Origin: JBMDXB01 sp048594975
Lineage (GTDB): Bacteria > Acidobacteriota > Vicinamibacteria > Vicinamibacterales > 2-12-FULL-66-21
Direction: 5' to 3'
Length of the DNA: 64,000 nt
Assembly: GCA_048594975.1 (NCBI GenBank)
Contig: JBMDXQ010000018.1
Coordinates: 1 to 64,000 of the forward strand
The first letter of the stretch is position 1, and each line of letters starts with the position of its first letter. The notes beneath the pieces are model-generated. The model ran no database searches and was not told the DNA's origin. It saw only the letters and a program-made list of their open reading frames with translations. A program made the translations under genes and the position numbers. This document shows positions 62,512-64,000 of this stretch, one piece after another.

Positions 62512-63469
62512 ATGCTCCTGCTTCCCCGCGTCCCGCCTCGTCGAACCCCAGGCAGACGATCTCCTCGCGAAGATCGACGCCGAACCGCTCGCGGACGTCG
62601 CGCTTGCACCGGTCGATCAACGCGCGGATGTCCCGCGCCGTGGCGCCGCCCTCGTTGACGATGAAGTTCGCGTGCGTGGTGGAGACGCGCGCCGCGCCGT
62701 GCCGCGCCCCCTTCAGCCCGGCGCGATCGACCAGCGCCCCGGCGGAGGTGGGGAGTCCCGCCGGCACGTGGTCGCGCGTACGATCAGGATTCTGGAAGAT
62801 GCAGCCGGCGCTCGCCGACTCGAGCGGCTGGGTGCGCTTGCGGTATGCGAGCGACTCGCGCGCCACGCGCCGCAGCACCGACGGGTCGCCATCGTGAACC
62901 CGGACGTCGGCGGAGATCACCACCTCGCGCGTCCGGTGCAGACGGCTGTAGTCGTAGCCGAATTCCATCTCGTCCGCCGGAGTTTCCGCGATCGCGCCAT
63001 CGCGGGTGACGAGGGTCACCCGTGTCACCAGCTCCGAGATCAACCTGCCCTGGAAGTGCGCGTTGCCGAAGATGGCGCCGCCGACCGTTCCCGGCGTGCC
63101 CGCCCAGGCCTCGAGGCCGCCGAGGCTGCGAATGAGGGTCCAGCGCACCAGCCCGTTGATCGTGACGCCGGCGTCGGCGCGGACGGTGCCCGGATCGACC
63201 CGCGCGATGTCCCCGCCGCGAACGCGCACGACCAGGCCGCGCACCCCTGCGTCGGCGACGAGCACGTTCGATCCACCACCGAGAACGGTCAACGGCACGC
63301 CCGCCTCGCGCGCGAGCGCGGCCGCCGCGCGCAGCTCGTGTCCCGCCTGCAGATCGACCAGCCAGTCCGCCGGGCCGCCGACCTTGAAGGTGGTCAGCGG
63401 CGCGAGCGGCACGGCGCGCCGCGCCCGATCGCCGAACGCCTCCTGCAGGCGCGCGCTGAAGTCGGTCAT
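62492..63469 (-). CDS. murB: UDP-N-acetylenolpyruvoylglucosamine reductase
   Basis: Reduces the MurA product to UDP-MurNAc with NADPH and FAD. It has 325 residues. VLGGGSNVLVADAG binds FAD, and PGTVGGAIFGNAHFQGR and EFGYDYSRLH follow. The general-acid position, usually Ser, is Cys in SAGCIFQNP, as in some MurB proteins. ATGA overlap with pxpC and a 20-nt overlap with murA. Confidence 0.94.
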   Translation of the reverse strand: MTDFSARLQEAFGDRARRAVPLAPLTTFKVGGPADWLVDLQAGHELRAAAALAREAGVPLTVLGGGSNVLVADAGVRGLVVRVRGGDIARVDPGTVRADAGVTINGLVRWTLIRSLGGLEAWAGTPGTVGGAIFGNAHFQGRLISELVTRVTLVTRDGAIAETPADEMEFGYDYSRLHRTREVVISADVRVHDGDPSVLRRVARESLAYRKRTQPLESASAGCIFQNPDRTRDHVPAGLPTSAGALVDRAGLKGARHGAARVSTTHANFIVNEGGATARDIRALIDRCKRDVRERFGVDLREEIVCLGFDEAGRGEAGAYGHAAD

Positions 63470-64000
63470 CGCCTGCCGCCGGAAAGACGCGCCTCCCGCT
63501 CCGTCAACGCCCCGAGTGCCGCCGCGCGGCTGACGGCGCCGAACTCGATCCAGTCGCCCGGGGCGAGCTGTCCGGCGATCGGCAGGTCCGCCGTGATCAC
63601 CGTGGCGATTTTCGGGTAGCCCCCGGTCGTCTGGCGATCGGCCATCAGCAGGATCGGCTGACCCGATGCGGGCACCTGGAGCGATCCCATCGGGGTGGCG
63701 TCCGAGAGGATGTCGGCGCTGCCGGCGTGCGCAAGCGGCGGTCCCTCGAGGCGGTATCCCATGCGGTTGGACTGCGTCGTGATCACGAACCGTGCGCTCA
63801 AAAGCGTCTCCCGCGCGGCGGCGGTGAACAGGCCGTCGTGCGGGCCTATCATCACCCGGACGCGCGCGCCGCCGGCCGGCAGCGGCATCGGCAGGCCCGA
63901 CGCGCCGGGGGCAGTACCCGGATCGGCGCCAATTGGCAACACGTCGCCGGCCCGCAGCGCGCGGCCGCCGAACGGGCCCAGCCGGCTCACCAGGCTCGTC
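63466..64000 (-). CDS. pxpC: 5-oxoprolinase subunit C-like, partial
   Basis: The C-terminal about 178 residues of a biotin-dependent-carboxyltransferase-like protein (KipA/PxpC family). RVMIGPHDGLF, FVITTQSNRMGYRLEG, ILSDATPMGSLQVP and ILMADRQTTGGYPKIATV are typical. The 5' end runs off the right edge with no start in the window. In known systems PxpABC opens 5-oxoproline to glutamate with ATP. Here it is joined to murB-murA by a 4-nt overlap. Confidence 0.88.
   Translation of the reverse strand, partial: TSLVSRLGPFGGRALRAGDVLPIGADPGTAPGASGLPMPLPAGGARVRVMIGPHDGLFTAAARETLLSARFVITTQSNRMGYRLEGPPLAHAGSADILSDATPMGSLQVPASGQPILLMADRQTTGGYPKIATVITADLPIAGQLAPGDWIEFGAVSRAAALGALTEREARLSGGRR

Overview
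The window is GC-rich and densely packed. Its genes point to a Gram-negative bacterium: Kdo/LPS synthesis, LolA, two secretins, a type IV pilus, a membrane pyrophosphatase and sirtuin/KorAB-type metabolism. Gene content and the style of the intergenic repeats suggest Acidobacteriota, probably Vicinamibacteria. That placement is inference, not a database result. Start codons include many GTG and some TTG. Several genes carry a good -10 hexamer only 6-9 nt before the start codon, which suggests leaderless mRNAs.

Layout: 1-2409 is the only clearly mobile-looking part. It has a gene-poor stretch with large inverted repeats, a small coupled ORF, and a large serine recombinase that carries an in-frame TGA. 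The recombinase's 3' end runs antisense into an initiator tRNA gene. 2509-5122 holds a HIRAN protein, a sirtuin and an ndk-DUF2905-dcd nucleotide operon. 5123-16613 is a central-carbon block: korAB, sucCD, sdhCAB, mdh and icd. 16817-18403 is serA. 19256-25304 is a Kdo operon: kdsB, pyrG, kdsA, kdsD, kdsC and lapB. Then come coaE and folD, an ExuT-like MFS transporter, a membrane pyrophosphatase, an APC permease, thiE, accB/accC and an M24 peptidase. 37137-45263 is the minus-strand pilMNOPQ operon, which continues into two lipoproteins and a TPR protein and is preceded by a sigma-54-like promoter. 45609-49641 is the classic rplM-rpsI-rpsB-tsf-pyrH-frr block. thrC, pfkA, tRNA-Ala(CGC) and small genes follow. 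53325-61172 carries a pseudokinase/PEGA membrane protein, a zinc-binding mini-protein, a cysteine-less rhodanese coupled to a PolX-like PHP protein, lolA and a lipoprotein secretin. The right edge is a pxpC-murB-murA operon on the minus strand; pxpC is cut by the window.

Together the genes cover core housekeeping: TCA cycle, nucleotides, translation, fatty-acid initiation, peptidoglycan and LPS. They also cover envelope machinery. I did not find a CRISPR array, toxin system or phage module. The least-explained signals are the recombinase/tRNA border, the short-unit mirrored intergenic repeats, the leaderless promoter class, the degenerate-enzyme genes (pseudokinase, PolX, rhodanese) and the MurA with Asp at the fosfomycin-target position.
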